Part shown: one piece after another, positions 12,551 through 25,960 of the stretch
How positions within the stretch are numbered: the stretch's first letter is position 1
Layout: each line of letters starts with the position of its first letter
Source of the DNA: Capra hircus
Taxonomy: Eukaryota > Chordata > Mammalia > Artiodactyla > Bovidae
Assembly (NCBI RefSeq): GCF_001704415.2
Contig: NC_030820.1
Span: 41,894,036 to 41,958,035, forward strand
DNA: 64,000 bases
Reading direction: 5' to 3'
Translations under genes and position numbers: made by a program
The notes under the pieces: model-generated
What the model saw: the letters and a program-made list of their open reading frames with translations, nothing else
What the model was told of the DNA's origin: nothing
Database searches by the model: none

Positions 12551-14689
12551 GGCTGTTATAGTTTCTCTCCGCCCTGGCTGGGTGAAAGGTGGATGCCAGT
12601 GTTGACTTGAAACCCATCCCTCAGCTTCCTAGGACATCTCTACCCCATGAACGGGGGAAGTGGTCCATTCCCTGGAGTTCCTTGGAGAAGTTTCCCAAAC
12701 TTCTGTTCAGAGCTGGGGGAGGGGATGGGGGCGGGGCGAGCCTGGACCACACCCTTCACCCTTCTCCCTCCCCCATCCGCCCTCCCCACATCATCAGGTC
12801 TCATCTCCTTCCTCATTCTCCTTCCTGGAACTCACCAGCTCCCAACAACCTGTGCCATGTTCTTACCTGTCTTGTCCACAGCCTTCCTCTTTTCTCACTG
12901 GGATGAAATTCTGAATGGACAAGGAATTTTGTCCCTTTATCTCACCACTTTCTCCCCAGGCACCCAGAAAATTTCCTAGCCCCTGGGAACTACCCAATAT
13001 ATATTCTGGTTGCTTCTGGATAAACTAGGTACCAACAAAAGAAGATAGCTGAATTTGCACATTATCAAAGGCCAACCCTTCAGCCCGGAGACTGTAAGGA
13101 TGCGAGTCCACGCCAGTTTCCACCCAGTGAGGGCTTGTCATGTCCCAGCCTCCAAGCGTCTCTCTACTCACAGTTCGGGATGAACAAGCCCTTGTTCAGA
13201 AACGCCTGAACCCTCAGTCCCCAGCCCTGTGCTGGGGCCAGCCCCTCACCTCTGTGCTCTAGCTGCTACCCTCATCTACAAGGGAGTGGGGTAGAGCCTT
13301 CTTTCCCAAACAGCTTCCAGGGCCCAGGGTCGATGACACTGCCTCTGCAGGGAGTGTCTGGAAATCATGCCCCCGTCATTACTGAAGGAGCAGAAATGGA
13401 ACCACCAGTGAGGACGGCCACATCCATCACCCACACTGTGCACCAGAGAACTTGTCACTCAGTGGAAGCCCCATAGCAACCCTGTGGTTTGGGGACAATT
13501 ATTAACCCACTTGTTCATGAGAACCTGGGTCTAAGGGTCTTTCTCAACAGCCTAAATGCACAGAGCTGGCACTGCGTTCACTCCTGCGGATGCCTTGGGG
13601 TGGCTTCTGAGCCCCAGCCTAGCCTGGCCACTTCCCACCAGGGGCTTCCACTCCGTCCCATGTCCCCTTGGCCTTGGCTCATCCTTGGGTGAACCAGGGG
13701 TGCCCTCCACGCTCCCAGCTCCCACCGTCTGCCCTCGTTCCAGTAGCCGGTGCAGCCCAGCAGTCAGCCTGAAGTTAATCGTGGGAAGCACCACTCCATC
13801 ATGCTTCACTCTGTTAATTTCAGGATGGCCGCTGTGGTGCCTTAGTACCCGGACTTCAGAAAGGGCACCGCAGGGCTGGCTGTCTCTGCCCTACATCATC
13901 CGGGGTGCCTGGGATCGGGGCGACTAAGAGATGCAGATGCTAGCCATGGAATCTGGCTGGCATGAGCTGCAGGGGTAAGGACAGGCCCCAGGCAGCTTCT
14001 GGCACAACATGCGTCCTCAAAACTAAGTCACAGACAGTGCATACTTTGTTGACGAGATGTGAGGAGGAGGGAAGGTCCTTTAACTCACGGCATGAGTTAA
14101 AAGAACAGCTGGTGGAGGGGAAATGTATCAGCTAGAATGCTGTGCTCATAAGAACTGCTCCAACTCAGAGAATTCACGAACATATAGGAAGCCCATTGAT
14201 CCGGGGCAAGACTGGGGACAGGTTCTCTAGAGACCAGGAGAGAAATGAAAACTCTCTGCAGTGGGCAGTCTCTCCCAGAAGCCACTGTTGACACGAGATG
14301 CAAACACCATAGTGGGAATACCTGGTGGTTTGGCCTGAATGGTCTGCTACGCCAGCCCTTTGGAGAAAACGTAGTTCCTGAAAAGGAAACCAGGCTGCAG
14401 AAAGGACGGAAAGAGGGACACGGGTGCACACAGTGATATAAGACGGAAAGAATTCTCACTGGATTCCAGCTCTGTTCTTTTCGTCCAGGCATGCACCGGA
14501 CCCAGAACTGCCTCTCAGTGGAGAGATCTCAGGTTTTTACCCCCCACAAAGCAACTAAACACTTGTGGGCAAACACCTGAGTACCAAACAGTGCTGCGTG
14601 TCTCTCCTCTGAAACAAACAAGCAGTTCTTTGCAATTTTTGTTCCTACAAAGTCCTGCACAGTCTTTGTTTACCGAGGCATTTAAAGAT
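12551..14689. other. Intergenic, nothing recognised
   Basis: Mixed to GC-rich unique-looking sequence without exon, RNA or repeat signals that I can support. Confidence 0.4.
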
Positions 14690-14830
14690 AGCTGATTTCC
14701 TCCAAGCTCCTAATAGTGTGAATTCTTTTACCACTTTAAATAGAGTTTATAATGTATTATTTTCGATTTTCAGCAACCATATTTATTTAGCAATTAAGGG
14801 TATTAGTGCTGCTAAGTGATTTTGAAAAAT
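14690..14830. other. AT-rich island, candidate conserved non-coding element
   Basis: CACTTTAAATAGAGTTTATAATG, CCATATTTATTTAGCAATTAAGG: an AT-rich, repeat-free island between GC-rich segments. Inferred only. Confidence 0.25.
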
Positions 14831-15599
14831 GAACGTGGTGGCTGGAATAATGCAGTACGAAGGCTTATTCTGTTAAGCGGGAATCCAGATCACACAGCTT
14901 TATCCCAGTCCTCTAGTCCCTGAGTCCCCCAGTTAACTAGAAGCACAGACAATATACTTCTTCCCATCCTAAACAGATTCTCCTCTCTATTAATTCCAAA
15001 AAGTTTTACGCTGATCACCATATTCCCAAATTGTCCAATGCAAACTATGGTACCTTGGGTGCCCTGGCCACAGACCCCAGCTCTCAGGGCTCCTGGCATA
15101 TCCACAGAGTTCCCTGTGTGGCCTGAAGACTCTGCCTAGGGGCTTTCCTGTCATGGGGTCCAGCAGGAAGGGACAGAGGGTGGATTCCCAGAAGCAGACC
15201 TTAGCCAACAAGAAGCGGGGGTTGAGGGAGATAGCCCGATTTCCCTTCCCCTCCGCCCCTTGGCTGGGACGGCGCTGGCAGATGGGAAAATGTTCTGAAT
15301 CAGGAAGCCAGTTACTCCCATTGGAATCCACAGATAAATCTTAGCTTGGGTCTTACATATTTCCCAGGGAGATCTAAAGGTCAGAGGGTACAGGAAAGAG
15401 CTGCCAGTCCCATCAGACATGAGGAGTGAGTACCTGCAGGCCCCTCCCTCACTTTCCACCCCTCCACCCTCCACCCCCCTCGAGTGGTCCGGGTGGCAGG
15501 ACCCACCACCCTCCCCTGGCCTTTGTTCTTGAGGCTCCAGGAAGGGAAAAAAAAAAAAGCAAATTACGTTCAATCACCATAACCTGTCCTTGCAGAAGC

Positions 15600-15800
15600 A
15601 TAAAAGTAACTGATTGCTTATTTTAAACACCTAACCTATCTATTGCAGCAGCAACTCAGAAAATCTGATAAGGTGCTAATGGAAAATGTGTCATGCATGA
15701 ATATCCATTTTAAAAACACGCTTATGTCACACTTCACATATAGATCAAAATTAATGTTATGTTGGAAACATTTTTCAAAGTACAATTATCTGGACTCATG
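15600..15800. other. AT-rich island, candidate conserved non-coding element
   Basis: AACTGATTGCTTATTTTAAAC, CATGCATGAATATCCATTTT (octamer-like) and similar sequence with no repeat signature. Inferred only. Confidence 0.25.
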
Positions 15801-17852
15801 AAGTGAACCAAATTCCTGTTTGGTTTACTGTCTTGGATTTCAGCCACACACATTTCACCGGAAGGGCCTCGCCATCAGACTGTAGGTTAAGTTGATGTGC
15901 TATTCAGGGTCCCCCAGCCTCTGTCCAGATCCCTGCTTAGCCACGTCACCCTCCATGAGAAGCAAGCACCCTTCCTCTGCCTGGCCAGATGTATCCCCTC
16001 CCTGCTGGTGTCATCAGCTCTGAAGCCCCTGACCTGGGAGCCACAGGCCTCACAGCCTGCAGCAGCAAGGAGCCCCCGTGGCATCCCAGGCACACAGACG
16101 ATCGCTCAGCTGCTGATGGGTGTCCAGCTGGGGGACCATCTTCCAGAGACAGATGGGACTCGCTTCCCCCCAGTGTTGCCGCATTACCTGGGGTCTGCAA
16201 AGGGGGAGCTGGTGAAGAAAGCAAGAGCTGTTTTACCCTCTCTGATTTCTAAAATTCAAATAAAAGAGACAGGCAATGAGACCAAAAGCATAAGAAACTA
16301 TAGATACCCATCTTGAGAGACGAGTTGCCCCATGGACCTTCCTGAGCAAGGTAAGTGGAACAGAAAAGAAGGCAGAACACCCCGGGGCCTCGAATTTGGT
16401 GGTTAAATGTGGGTGGGTACCCACACAGGCAAGCCAGGAATTCTGATGGTCAGACGCCCTCACCGTGCCCCTCACTTCAGCATCCAGACCCTTGGGGTGC
16501 ATCAGACCCCTTGGGCTCAGGGGCTCTGTCCTCTGCTGCCCCCTGGTGTCTGGAAGGTTGCCCACATGGAACAGAAACACCAGGGATACTTGCTGAATTT
16601 AGAGCCAACATGAACAGCCAACCCTATAGGAGCGAGCTTTCCGCCTGCTGTGGATTGAGCAGGGGGACAATTCCAGGGCACACGCCCACCCACTCCACCC
16701 CAGCAGCCCCACCACTGACAGGTGGAGAAAAGTTAGACAAGTCACCTTGGATTCCACCTCTTTCCATTGCGGCCCTAACAACCTGCATCATGGAGCTGTC
16801 AACCCCAGCAGGGGTCATCCCTGCAAGAGCGTTTCCAAACCCTAAGGTGTGGTGATGATGATGGAAAAGACACAGCAGGTGTTTCAAGCCCATTTCAAAC
16901 AAATAAAGGCTAAAGTCCAAACAGACAGGACAGATTTCTATTTATGGAAGGTTCAGAGGACAGAACAGACCCTGTCGTCAGAAATGGCTGGGCCCCCGGT
17001 GAGCCCTGACCCTAACACCCCTTCTGGACAGTATGTCTTTGGGGGGTCAATGTCCCACTTCAAGTGAGCATGCCGAGTTTTAATCAGACAATCAATTGGC
17101 AGAGTAACAGCCAGACTGGCATGGATGAGGCCGATGTCTGTCGTGTCTCTCCGGCTGGCAGGTGATATGCTTAGCTAAGCCTCTTCTGCCTCTGGTTCCT
17201 TGGTGTGAAGGGAGAGAAGGACATGACTTCGGTGCTTTCCTACTGTTAGAGCTGCAGAACTATGTTTTCAAGCAGAGCCCTGCGCACACTGAAGTCACCA
17301 TGTCTTATCCACGGCAGGCACCACGTAAACGTAACCGGCCGCCTCTGCTACAGCGAATGCCTTCCCCCACCCGCCCCAGCCCCTCCCCTTTGGTGTCACC
17401 CTGAACACGTCTGAAACGCCCGAGCAACACGACCCCTGGCACTGCTGTCCTGCTGCAGAAAGTCTGGGCACACAAGACCCCAACCAGCAGGTTTCCCATC
17501 TGCCAGTCTGTCCTCCCCACCAGACACAGGCCTCAATTTCTTTGGAAATGTGTCTTACTGCCCTTGTTTGAACGAGATGGCCTGAATGTATGTGCAGAAT
17601 CAAAAGATCATTAAAAAAAAACCTCTCCAGAAACTGCTTGAACAGCCACGAGCCCCAGCTCCCATAGACCACAGAGATGCTTGTTGAATTTTCCTTTTGA
17701 AATCACACCTGGTGCAGCCACAGGAGTCCAGAGCCAGCCACCTTCCAGCTCAGAAACCATTCCAACCATCTGCTGATGCCACCTGGCCGCGGGGCTTCCA
17801 GAACCATGTGCTCTGGGTCGTGACCAACATGCAATAAAGTCCTGATTCTGTT
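15801..17852. other. Intergenic, nothing but a CTCF-like motif
   Basis: GC-rich unique-looking sequence. The motif at 16534-16550 is listed separately. No exon recognised. Confidence 0.4.
16534..16550 (-). promoter_or_regulatory. CTCF-like binding motif
   Basis: On the - strand GACACCAGGGGGCAGCA matches the CTCF core CCASYAGRKGGCRS at 13 of 14 positions. The mismatch is the first C of CCA. Binding is inferred. Confidence 0.5.
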
Positions 17853-17970
17853 GGGAAGATCCCCTAGAGAAGGGAAAGGGTACGCACTCCAGTATTCTGT
17901 CCTGGAGAATTCCATGGACTGTACAGTCCATGGGGTTGTAAAGAGTCAGACACAACTGAGCAACTTGCAC
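17853..17970 (+). mobile_element. Bov-A SINE fragment
   Basis: GGGAAGATCCCCTAGAGAAGGG, then CCTGGAGAATTCCATGGACTG and GTCAGACACAACTGAGCAAC; lacks the tRNA head. Confidence 0.9.
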
Positions 17971-18074
17971 TTTCTGCACAAGCGCCCACCGGTGTTTGTA
18001 GAACAGGTGAGTGTGTCAGTTTGGGGCACCTTAGAGGGAGATGAAGGACCTCTGCTCTTTAATGTTATTATCAA

Positions 18075-18260
18075 GGTGGCTCAGACAGTAAAGAATCTGC
18101 TGGCCATGCAGGAGACCCAGGTTTGATCCCTGGGCCAGGAAGGTCCCCTGGAGGAGGGCCTGGCTGCCCACTCCAGTATTCTTGCCTGGAGAATCCCATG
18201 GATGGGGAGCCTATCGTGCATGATGTCACAAAGAGTCAGAAACGACTGAGAGACTAGCTC
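18075..18260 (+). mobile_element. Bov-tA SINE
   Basis: GGTGGCTCAGACAGTAAAGA, GGTTTGATCCCTGGGCCAGG, then CCTGGAGAATCCCATGGATGG and ACGACTGAGAGACTAGC. Confidence 0.9.
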
Positions 18261-19103
18261 TAAGGTGCCATCCACCGAAGTCTTTGTGCCTGCTCTTGGT
18301 TGATCTTCCCCAAGAATCACGCATGAGCATCAGTCAACTTAGGGCCATCCTCACAACTGTTCACTTGCCGTTGTCACTATGGCAAGTGAGGGCAGTGGGC
18401 AGTAATTAGAAAAGAGATGACCAGCTTTTCCCTAGAGAAGACCAGGATGACCTCCTTACTCTACTCCTGTGACCAAAGACGGGGGGACCCAGGCCAGACA
18501 GAGCTCCACATGGTGTCAGCCCACACCAGCAGCCCCTCCCGTCCCACCCGCCTCCCCAACTCGCTGCAGCCCCACCTAGGAGCACTTCCTTAGAAACCAG
18601 CGGCCCGTGAACCATCTACAGGGTCTGCCTCCACGGCCTTCTCTCTCCTCAACCATGCAGGGTCAGCCTGGGCTGATGAAGCTTCCAGAGACTTTCAGAG
18701 ACTATATCTGCATTCGGAGCTGTGCACCCTTGGACAGACACAGGCATAAATCCTCTCTCCCTACATTTGGCCCTGCTGGCTGTGGGGACAAGCTTTTCTG
18801 TCCAAAGAGTGGCAGGAGCTGTCTTATCGTCTTCAGCAGCCCCCGGAAATCCCAGTGCCTTCCCTCCAGCGAGGGTCCCGGGGGACAGAGGCAGAGAGAG
18901 GAACAGAGTCTCCAGGTCAGCCTGGGAGATGTGGCTAGTCAACAGCCATCCCAAGAGTGAGCGTGGAGATCTGGGCGGGGGCCAGGCAGGAACATTCGTT
19001 TTACTGGGGAAGCGAGCCTCATCTTATCTTATCTGGTCCTTAGGGTAGGATGCTGCGTTGTCCTGCCCACCAGGGTCCTCTAGGTCACCAGAACCCCGGG
19101 CAC
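18261..19103. other. Intergenic, nothing recognised
   Basis: Unique-looking sequence with no supported feature. Confidence 0.4.
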
Positions 19104-19217
19104 GCATGCATGCCAAGTTGCTTCAGTTGTGTCCCACTCTTTGTGACCCCGTGGACTATAGCCCACCAGGCTCCTCTGTCCATGGGATTCTCCAGGCAAG
19201 AATACTGGAGTGGGTTG
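19104..19217 (-). mobile_element. Bov-A SINE fragment
   Basis: Antisense Bov-A: AGTTGCTTCAGTTGTGTCCC, ACCAGGCTCCTCTGTCCATGG, CAAGAATACTGGAGTGGGTTG. Confidence 0.88.
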
Positions 19218-20329
19218 AGCGACTTTCACTTTTGGGTTCTGGGGGAGAAGCAGGGGTGATAGAGGCAGGCCTTGGCCCTAGAGGAGCCCCACTGTGACAC
19301 GGCACCTTGTTCTAAGGGCAGTCAGCCACTGCAGGGTTTCCCACATGGAGGCAGGATGAAGCACCACCTTCTGGATGCCGTCAGCCTGGAGCCTCCAAAA
19401 AGAGACTCTGAGTCAAAGACTTGTGGAGCTGTGGTCCCAGGAGCAGGGGGGCAGGACAGGGGTGAGCGAGGCAAGAGGGAAGTCCACCTCCCCAGCTCAG
19501 GCCCACAGACTCTCAATCAGGAGGCACATGATGACTAAGAACCCTCAAGACCCTCCTCATTAACCCCTTGGCTCCCTGGAAGGCTGACCTGCCCAGGGGT
19601 CCAGGTGGGAGGTGTAGGGCCATGTGGGACAAGGATGTCCGGCACTGAGGCATCAGGGGAGAACCAAGCAGGGGAGGACAGAGCCCAGGCCCAGTCGGAC
19701 CGCACAAGGTCACAGCCTGCCTGGCTCGGGTCATCACAGCCATGGCTGACGCAGGACGGGGCCAGGACTGAATGGGTGCCCTGGAGGGTCCATCTGGAGA
19801 TCGGAGGGATGTGGGGAGAGCCCAGGCACTGCCTCTCTAGGAGCAGACCTCTGAATGGGCGGACATGTGGTGGACCGACAGAGGTCTCACGGGTATATTG
19901 TAGAAGTAGGTAAGAGCCACTACAGGTCAGAGAGGATAGAGTAACTCCAGACTCAGAGAGGTCTCGGAAAACCAGAGACAGCTAAAGAGAAGGTAGAGAG
20001 AGCCTTGGACTAGAATTTCTCCAGCTTCTGGAATTAACATATTTCTCCAAATTTTACTTGCCATGAATCCCAATTCACAACTGATTTCTGCGTCCACCTA
20101 CCTCCCCCACTGAGGAGGAGCAGGACTAAGAGTTGAATGGGGATGTTAACAAAGAGAGCACAAAAGACTTGAGCAGATAGTTAACAGGAGGTTGTATGAA
20201 AAATGACAAGCACAGCCAAGAATCTGGACGAACTCATGACCAGTAAGCGCAACTTAAAGCCACAGCAAACTGCATGGAAAGAACAGACTTCAGTTATCAA
20301 CTCTTTTCTAAGATTAGAGGTAACGTGCT
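19218..20329. other. Intergenic, nothing recognised
   Basis: Unique-looking sequence with no supported feature. Confidence 0.4.
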
Positions 20330-20543
20330 ACGCATGCCTGCTCACTCGTGTCTTTCTAGTTTGTGAACCCATGGACTCTATCCCACCAGGCTCCTTCTGT
20401 CCATGGAATTTTTCCAGGCAAGAATACTGGAGTAGGTTGCCATTTCCTCCTCCAGGGGATCTTCCCGACCCAGGGATCGAACCCATGTCTCTTGCGTCTC
20501 CTGCACTGGCAAGCGGGTTCTTCACCACTGCGTCACCTGGGAG
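20330..20543 (-). mobile_element. Bov-tA SINE
   Basis: Antisense: CCACCAGGCTCCTTCTGTCC, CAGGGGATCTTCCCGACCCAGG, and the head as CACCACTGCGTCACCTGGGAG. Confidence 0.9.
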
Positions 20544-21529
20544 TACCTAGAAAGAATTTGGAAGCAAAGTTAGTCTTCATACCAATAACATATTGAAAAA
20601 TCGGCACATGCTTGCAAATCCTAGGTTATACCCCAATAGTATTTGAGAAATGGGGTTAAGCTTATTAATTAACCAAGCCCATTATCAGTATGAGTGCTGA
20701 GGTGCTTTGTCATTCATTCTTCATCTCATGCCTCTTCTTGCATGTTTCCAGATTACTATAGATGCTTCCTTTCAAAGGAATAAACCTCTGGACAAAGAAA
20801 AATGAGCACATACCATGTTGGGATACAAGGTATGGGTTGCAGGGTCAATAAATTTTGACATTTTAGGTTCTCAAGTGGAGAAAGGAAAATAGGGAGTGGG
20901 AAGGATTTTCTTAAAAAAATAACATTTAAGCTGAATATGAAGAGCTTGGTGACTTGGGGCATTGAATTCTTAGTTTCCAATTGAAGATGGTGTTTCTGTC
21001 TCTATGAATTTCTGTTATATAACTTAGGATTTGTGAAGTTTTATTTTCTTTTAAATTAAAGAATGTTTTATTGCTTTACAAGATTAAAAAATAAAGCCAA
21101 GGACAAGATTCCACTATATCCCCCGGTGCAGAAAAACAGACATTGTCAAACGCTGGCAAGGTACCAACAGAGGAGAGCGCGTGACTTTGGAACCTGTGTC
21201 AACAGAACCACCTGGAAACTGACACTTTGCTGTAAAGCCGTACCTCTGTTGTCACTGTAACCTAACAGCCCACACCTGTGTGTGTATTGAAGAGAAGAGA
21301 AAGCCAGCGTCTGGAGACAAAAGTTCCCAGGCTCTGCATCGCCATGGGCACAACTCAGTAACTGGAAGGAGGGTTCTGACCTCAGCCCCAGCCTGGACAA
21401 GGCAACAAAACATTATTCAGACAACAGCAGCCTGACAAAAAAAAAAAAAAAAACACCACCGCCTGTGACAGCAGGAACAGGAAACCAGTCTGGGCTGAAA
21501 GATCAGCACAGGGATCCCGGGGTGGGGAG
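20544..21529. other. Intergenic, nothing recognised
   Basis: Mixed sequence with an A19 run at about 21436-21454. No supported gene or repeat. Confidence 0.4.
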
Positions 21530-21690
21530 AAGGATCACAGGAGAATCCTGGGATGATGAAGACCTCCTCTATCTCATCTGGGTGATGCTCACACAGATAC
21601 GTGAAATTATCAAAGCTCATCAAACTGCGGGATCGGTGTATTTTACTCTGTGTCAGTTATGTTTAAATCTTAAAAAATGATAAATGTGGG
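21530..21690 (+). mobile_element. Old L1 3' UTR fragment
   Basis: CTGGGTGATGCTCACACAG, GTGAAATTATCAAAGCTCATC, GTATTTTACTCTGTGTCAGTTATG resemble the 3' end of ancient L1M elements. Diverged. Confidence 0.5.
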
Positions 21691-22029
21691 CCCCTGACCA
21701 ACCCAGGCTCAGACATGCAGGCCCCTGGACTGTGTCCTGCTGATGAGGCAGGGAGGTTTGCATGGTGTTTGCCCACCTGTCTCGGGTCCCAGGGCAGCAG
21801 CTTCAGTTCCTGTGTGAACAAATGAAGTCAGGATCACCACATCCCCTGGCTTCAGCCCCACACTGCTTTGTCGCTGCTCCTACCGATTTCCTCCTGACCT
21901 TTCCAAGTCATTAAGCATTGGACACCAGGTCTGACGGCAGGACCATCCGTCCCACCGGACAGGCCGCACCCTGTGTTGGGGGAGGTGGTCTGGGTCTGGG
22001 TCTAGTGATCACGCTGCCCACGTCCAGAG

Positions 22030-22160
22030 TCAGCTGAAGTCCCTTTACTGCCCCGTGCCCTCGTGTCCTTACCCATAAGGTGGGGACAATGCGGGTAACT
22101 GCATCACAAGGGCTGAAGTGGAGGTCAAAGTGAATCATTTCTGCTGTGTGCTTATGGGGC
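22030..22160 (-). mobile_element. MIR fragment
   Basis: GTGTCCTTACCCATAAGGTGG, GGGTAACTGCATCACAAGGG in the antisense MIR order. Confidence 0.5.
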
Positions 22161-22194
22161 TTGCTCAGTAACATTTAACTGTTTTCCTCTCTGC

Positions 22195-22680
22195 TGGGCA
22201 CGTTGTGTCTTTCCAAGTTTCTATAAATAAGGCTGCAGTGAACACCTGTGATTTTACTTGTTCTGAAATATTTCCTAAAGACACATTCCTGGAAGTGGAA
22301 ACCCTCTCACACAAGTTGCAAAGCTGCTTTCCAGAAGGAGTCTTCTAAATTCTGCTGTGACCAAAAAGATGAGATGGGACCCATTCCCCATACCCGTGCA
22401 AGACTCTGCATTGCTGAGGGGGTTTTTTGTTTGTTTCGGGGTTTTTCAGCTATGTCATGTGGCATGCAGGCTCTTAGTTCCCCCATTAGGGATCAAAGCC
22501 GTGCCCTCTGCATTATGAGCACAGAGTCTTAACCACTGGACCACCAGGGAAGTCCCAACTCTGTGTTTATACTTGTTTGCAAAGCTTTCCCATTGTTGGC
22601 AAAAACATTTCCTCATGCTGCCTTCTTTTTTATTAACAGTGCTTTCCAACATGAACTGACCATCTGTTTTAATTTGCATA
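22195..22680 (-). mobile_element. Old L1 fragment split by a CHR-type SINE
   Basis: AATAAGGCTGCAGTGAACACC and CCTGGAAGTGGAAACCCTCTC are antisense L1 ORF2 C-terminal text. It is split by an antisense CHR SINE at about 22420-22557 (TTAACCACTGGACCACCAGGGAAGTCCC). Confidence 0.6.
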
Positions 22681-25600
22681 CACAGTACCTTTCATGGCTT
22701 TACTCCACACTTCCATCCGGGTGTTCACCCATTTAGCACAGAAAGACTCTTCGTATATGACACGTATTAACCATGGCAAGATAACTGTGGGATTTATCAT
22801 CCGGATGAGGGCACTGGGTAAGGACAAAGGTGGCAACGGATAATGTCACAAGCCCACAGGCCTGAACCAGCCTCTCTGGAGCAGATCAGGGCTGCGGCCA
22901 TCTAGCCATCTGCCTCTCACTGCAAATGTTCCAGCCGTTCTGCAGGCCGGGGCTCACAAGGCGCTCCGTCAGCTCAGGGACAGAAACCACAGCTGCCGCC
23001 ACGTGGGCGCCTGGCTCCAGCCAGCTGGGCTTGCAGCTGGGCTGTCGCCGACCACGCTGAGCCCCCTGCACAGGATGCTCTTGGGCAACGAAAATGCTTG
23101 AGGAAAAATAAATGGCCCTCCTCTGAGATGTCTTGCTAGCCTAGTGGACCCGCAACCAAGATGGCTCTTTGTCCTCAGTGTCACCCAAGCTAATTACAGG
23201 GTAGGGGGTGGGCGGTTACAGAATGAGCTACTGATGTACCATCCCTCGTCTCAAATCAGTGCCTTGGAGACGGCCGCTAAAGTCTGAGAGCAGAGAGGGC
23301 CCACTCCACAGACAGGTGCGAGACGAGCCCTACCCAGCAGCTCATGGAGACCCTGCCCATCCGTCAGTTTCACAGTGGGGGTGTCACACGGAGTGTCTCC
23401 TGGCGGAAACTCCAGCCTGGTCTCTCTCTACCGGCACCCCCAGCTCCCCAGGGTCGTCCCTGGCACCAAGCTCCAGCAGACTCTACTCCTGGCCAAGCTT
23501 CCTGCCATGTGGGGACCACAGTCCTCCTCCCCAGGCCAGGGCGAACCCGATTCTTGCTCAGGGAGCCCCAGGGAGAAGTTGAGCTCAGATTTCCTCCTCA
23601 AAAGCCTCTCTTATTCATCTTTTTGTCAATGGTATCTTTAATGTCTCCAGAGCAGAATGTTTTTTTTAATGCCCTTCATCTTTACAATAAAATCAATTTC
23701 GAAGATAAGCGTGACTGCAGAGCTAGAGAAGTAAAGAGAGTGTGGATGGGCATGCAACCCTGCCCAGCACCCCGCCAGCACCGAATCCCAGACAGCTTCC
23801 TGTCTCAGGGAAAGCCTGAGATGTTGCAGAGACTGAGAAAGGTGAAAATGCCCTGAGCACATGGATTTAGCCCGTACTGTTTTGAGCCGACCTCTCAGGA
23901 AGGACGTGCCCAGAGTGATGGGGTGGGAGCCACACAGAACCGACCAGCTGGCAGGAGCGCCATCCGTGACTGAGGAGACCCTGGCCTGTTGGTCCACGCC
24001 GGATGCCTCCCCTCTGACCACAGAAGCACCTCCCGGAACCTTCCTCACCCACCCCAGCAGTGCCTCTCTCCAAAGCCCTCCCGACACCCCACCCTCCCTG
24101 CATAGGGCCGGAGTGTCCATCAGGGGCTCAGGTCCCTTTAAGAAGACAGCCTGAGGCTGAGCAACCCCCTGAGAGGGGACCAGACAGGACCACAGCTCGG
24201 TAGGCAGCATTGACGGCTGCTTTGGGGAAGCGGCCATGATGACCACCCTCACCTGCAGGAGGAAGGGCATAGCCCCCACCCCAAGGATGACACTGCACTA
24301 CTGCCCAGGTCCGAGTGGACAGAGCAAGACGACGTGGGTGGTCCCCGGCCAAAGGCGATGGGATAGACACAGGGCGAGGGACATCCAGGAAGGGCGGGCT
24401 GAGGACCCACATGGGGGCAGCTGCTCCTCACAGCTCATCGATTTTGGCCTTGTCAGCACGTCTCGTGGTCCTCGTGATGCACAGACTGAAGAATAAACTG
24501 TTTATTCCTGACGCGTATCTTTCCAACCTGCTAACCGACCACAGGAGATCTTCCTTGCCGACAACACTTCTCCTCACCCTTGACTAACGTAAAACAATTT
24601 AGCGTTGAGTGAAGAGGTGGCAGGAGCCCCTTGTCACAGGCTCCAGCCCGCCGCATGGAAGGTCTGAGCCAGTCACATCCTGCCCCCCACAACCAGGGCA
24701 GGACTTGCAAGGACAGACCCCCGGACCCCAGCGAGTCTTAGTGGGGGCACGTCTTACCCTGGAACGTGTGTGCTGCTGGGGACAGACCTCACAGCTTCAC
24801 ACTGGACACCCACACGCCACACACACGCACGCACTTCCCTTCAATTTGCCTGCCAGTCTTTGAAAATCTGCTATTTAAGAAAGATGAAATAAAAGATTTT
24901 AACCACTTAATACAATTCCTCTAAATTATTCACCCTCTTTCCACAAATAACAAAGAAATTGTCTTGTGAGTTGGGTTGAGACAGCCTCTGGCAGAGGTGG
25001 AGGGTGGGTGGCGGGGGTGTGGTTTTCCATCTCCTGTTTGACCCTGAACACCGCGGCCCATCAAAGCCACCTTCCAATTTAAAATTCCAGGGACAGGAAG
25101 CGAGGCCAAAACCACAGTCAGGTGGGTGCGTCCAGGATGACTGACGGCACGTGACCTGACCTCTGCTGACACGCTCACATGGGGGTGTCATGACAGCGAG
25201 CACTGCCCCTTGTGCAGGGGCCGCTTTGTGCCCCCCCATGCAGAACTTGGAGGCACAGAGCCCCCAGGGCCCTGCTCCATCAACCTCCCCTGGTGGGCAG
25301 CAGCAGAGACCCCTACCACAGCAGCCGGGGCCACAGGACTCAGGGGCCAGCAGCACGACAGCCAAGCCCCAGAGGCCAGTGTCAGGCCAGAAGTAACCAG
25401 ATGGAAGGTTGTGCATTTGAACTCAAGAGATTAGTCACTCAGAAACAAGATGGCAGAGACTTGAACTGTCGGCACTTCTGATGGGAAAGTCCTAGGTTTT
25501 GAGTCCACCGCAAGCTTCACAGGAACCAACACTGTGACATGCTAGAGAGATATTAATTAACAAGCTAGGCCCTTCGCATTTGAAGAATTTCTATGGCCCA

Positions 25601-25960
25601 TCACCCCTGTGTCTGGAGTACCCATCTTCCTGTGTCTGTCTTGCCCATCACTCCTGAGCCTGTCCCTCCTTCTCCTAAGCTCAGATATGTTCACAACTGT
25701 GAGGCCTCTCACCTCAATGCACACAGACCCTTAAACCTGAACTATGTGTACTGACCACCGTTACCCACACCCATACTGCCTGCAGCCCATTTTCTGGGTC
25801 TCCAGGCGCCCCAGCTTCAGTCCCTGAACCTCATCTCACCTCCGTCCATGTCTCTCCCTCACCTCCTGCCAAAGCTTCTTCCCAGGAAGCCCCTGCTGAC
25901 CTCCACCGCACCCTACCCCGGGCTCAGTATCAGCACCTTCTGCCTGGACAGTGGCTTCCC
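22681..25960. other. Intergenic, GC-rich, nothing recognised
   Basis: Mostly GC-rich unique-looking sequence, including long spurious open frames (for example on the - strand at 23638-24279) with no family resemblance. No supported gene or repeat. Confidence 0.4.

Noticed and set aside
23638..24279. 213-codon open frame on the - strand
   Set aside because: It lies in GC-rich DNA where chance frames are long. No splice structure, domain or known protein resemblance; overlapping frames of similar quality occur on the other strand.
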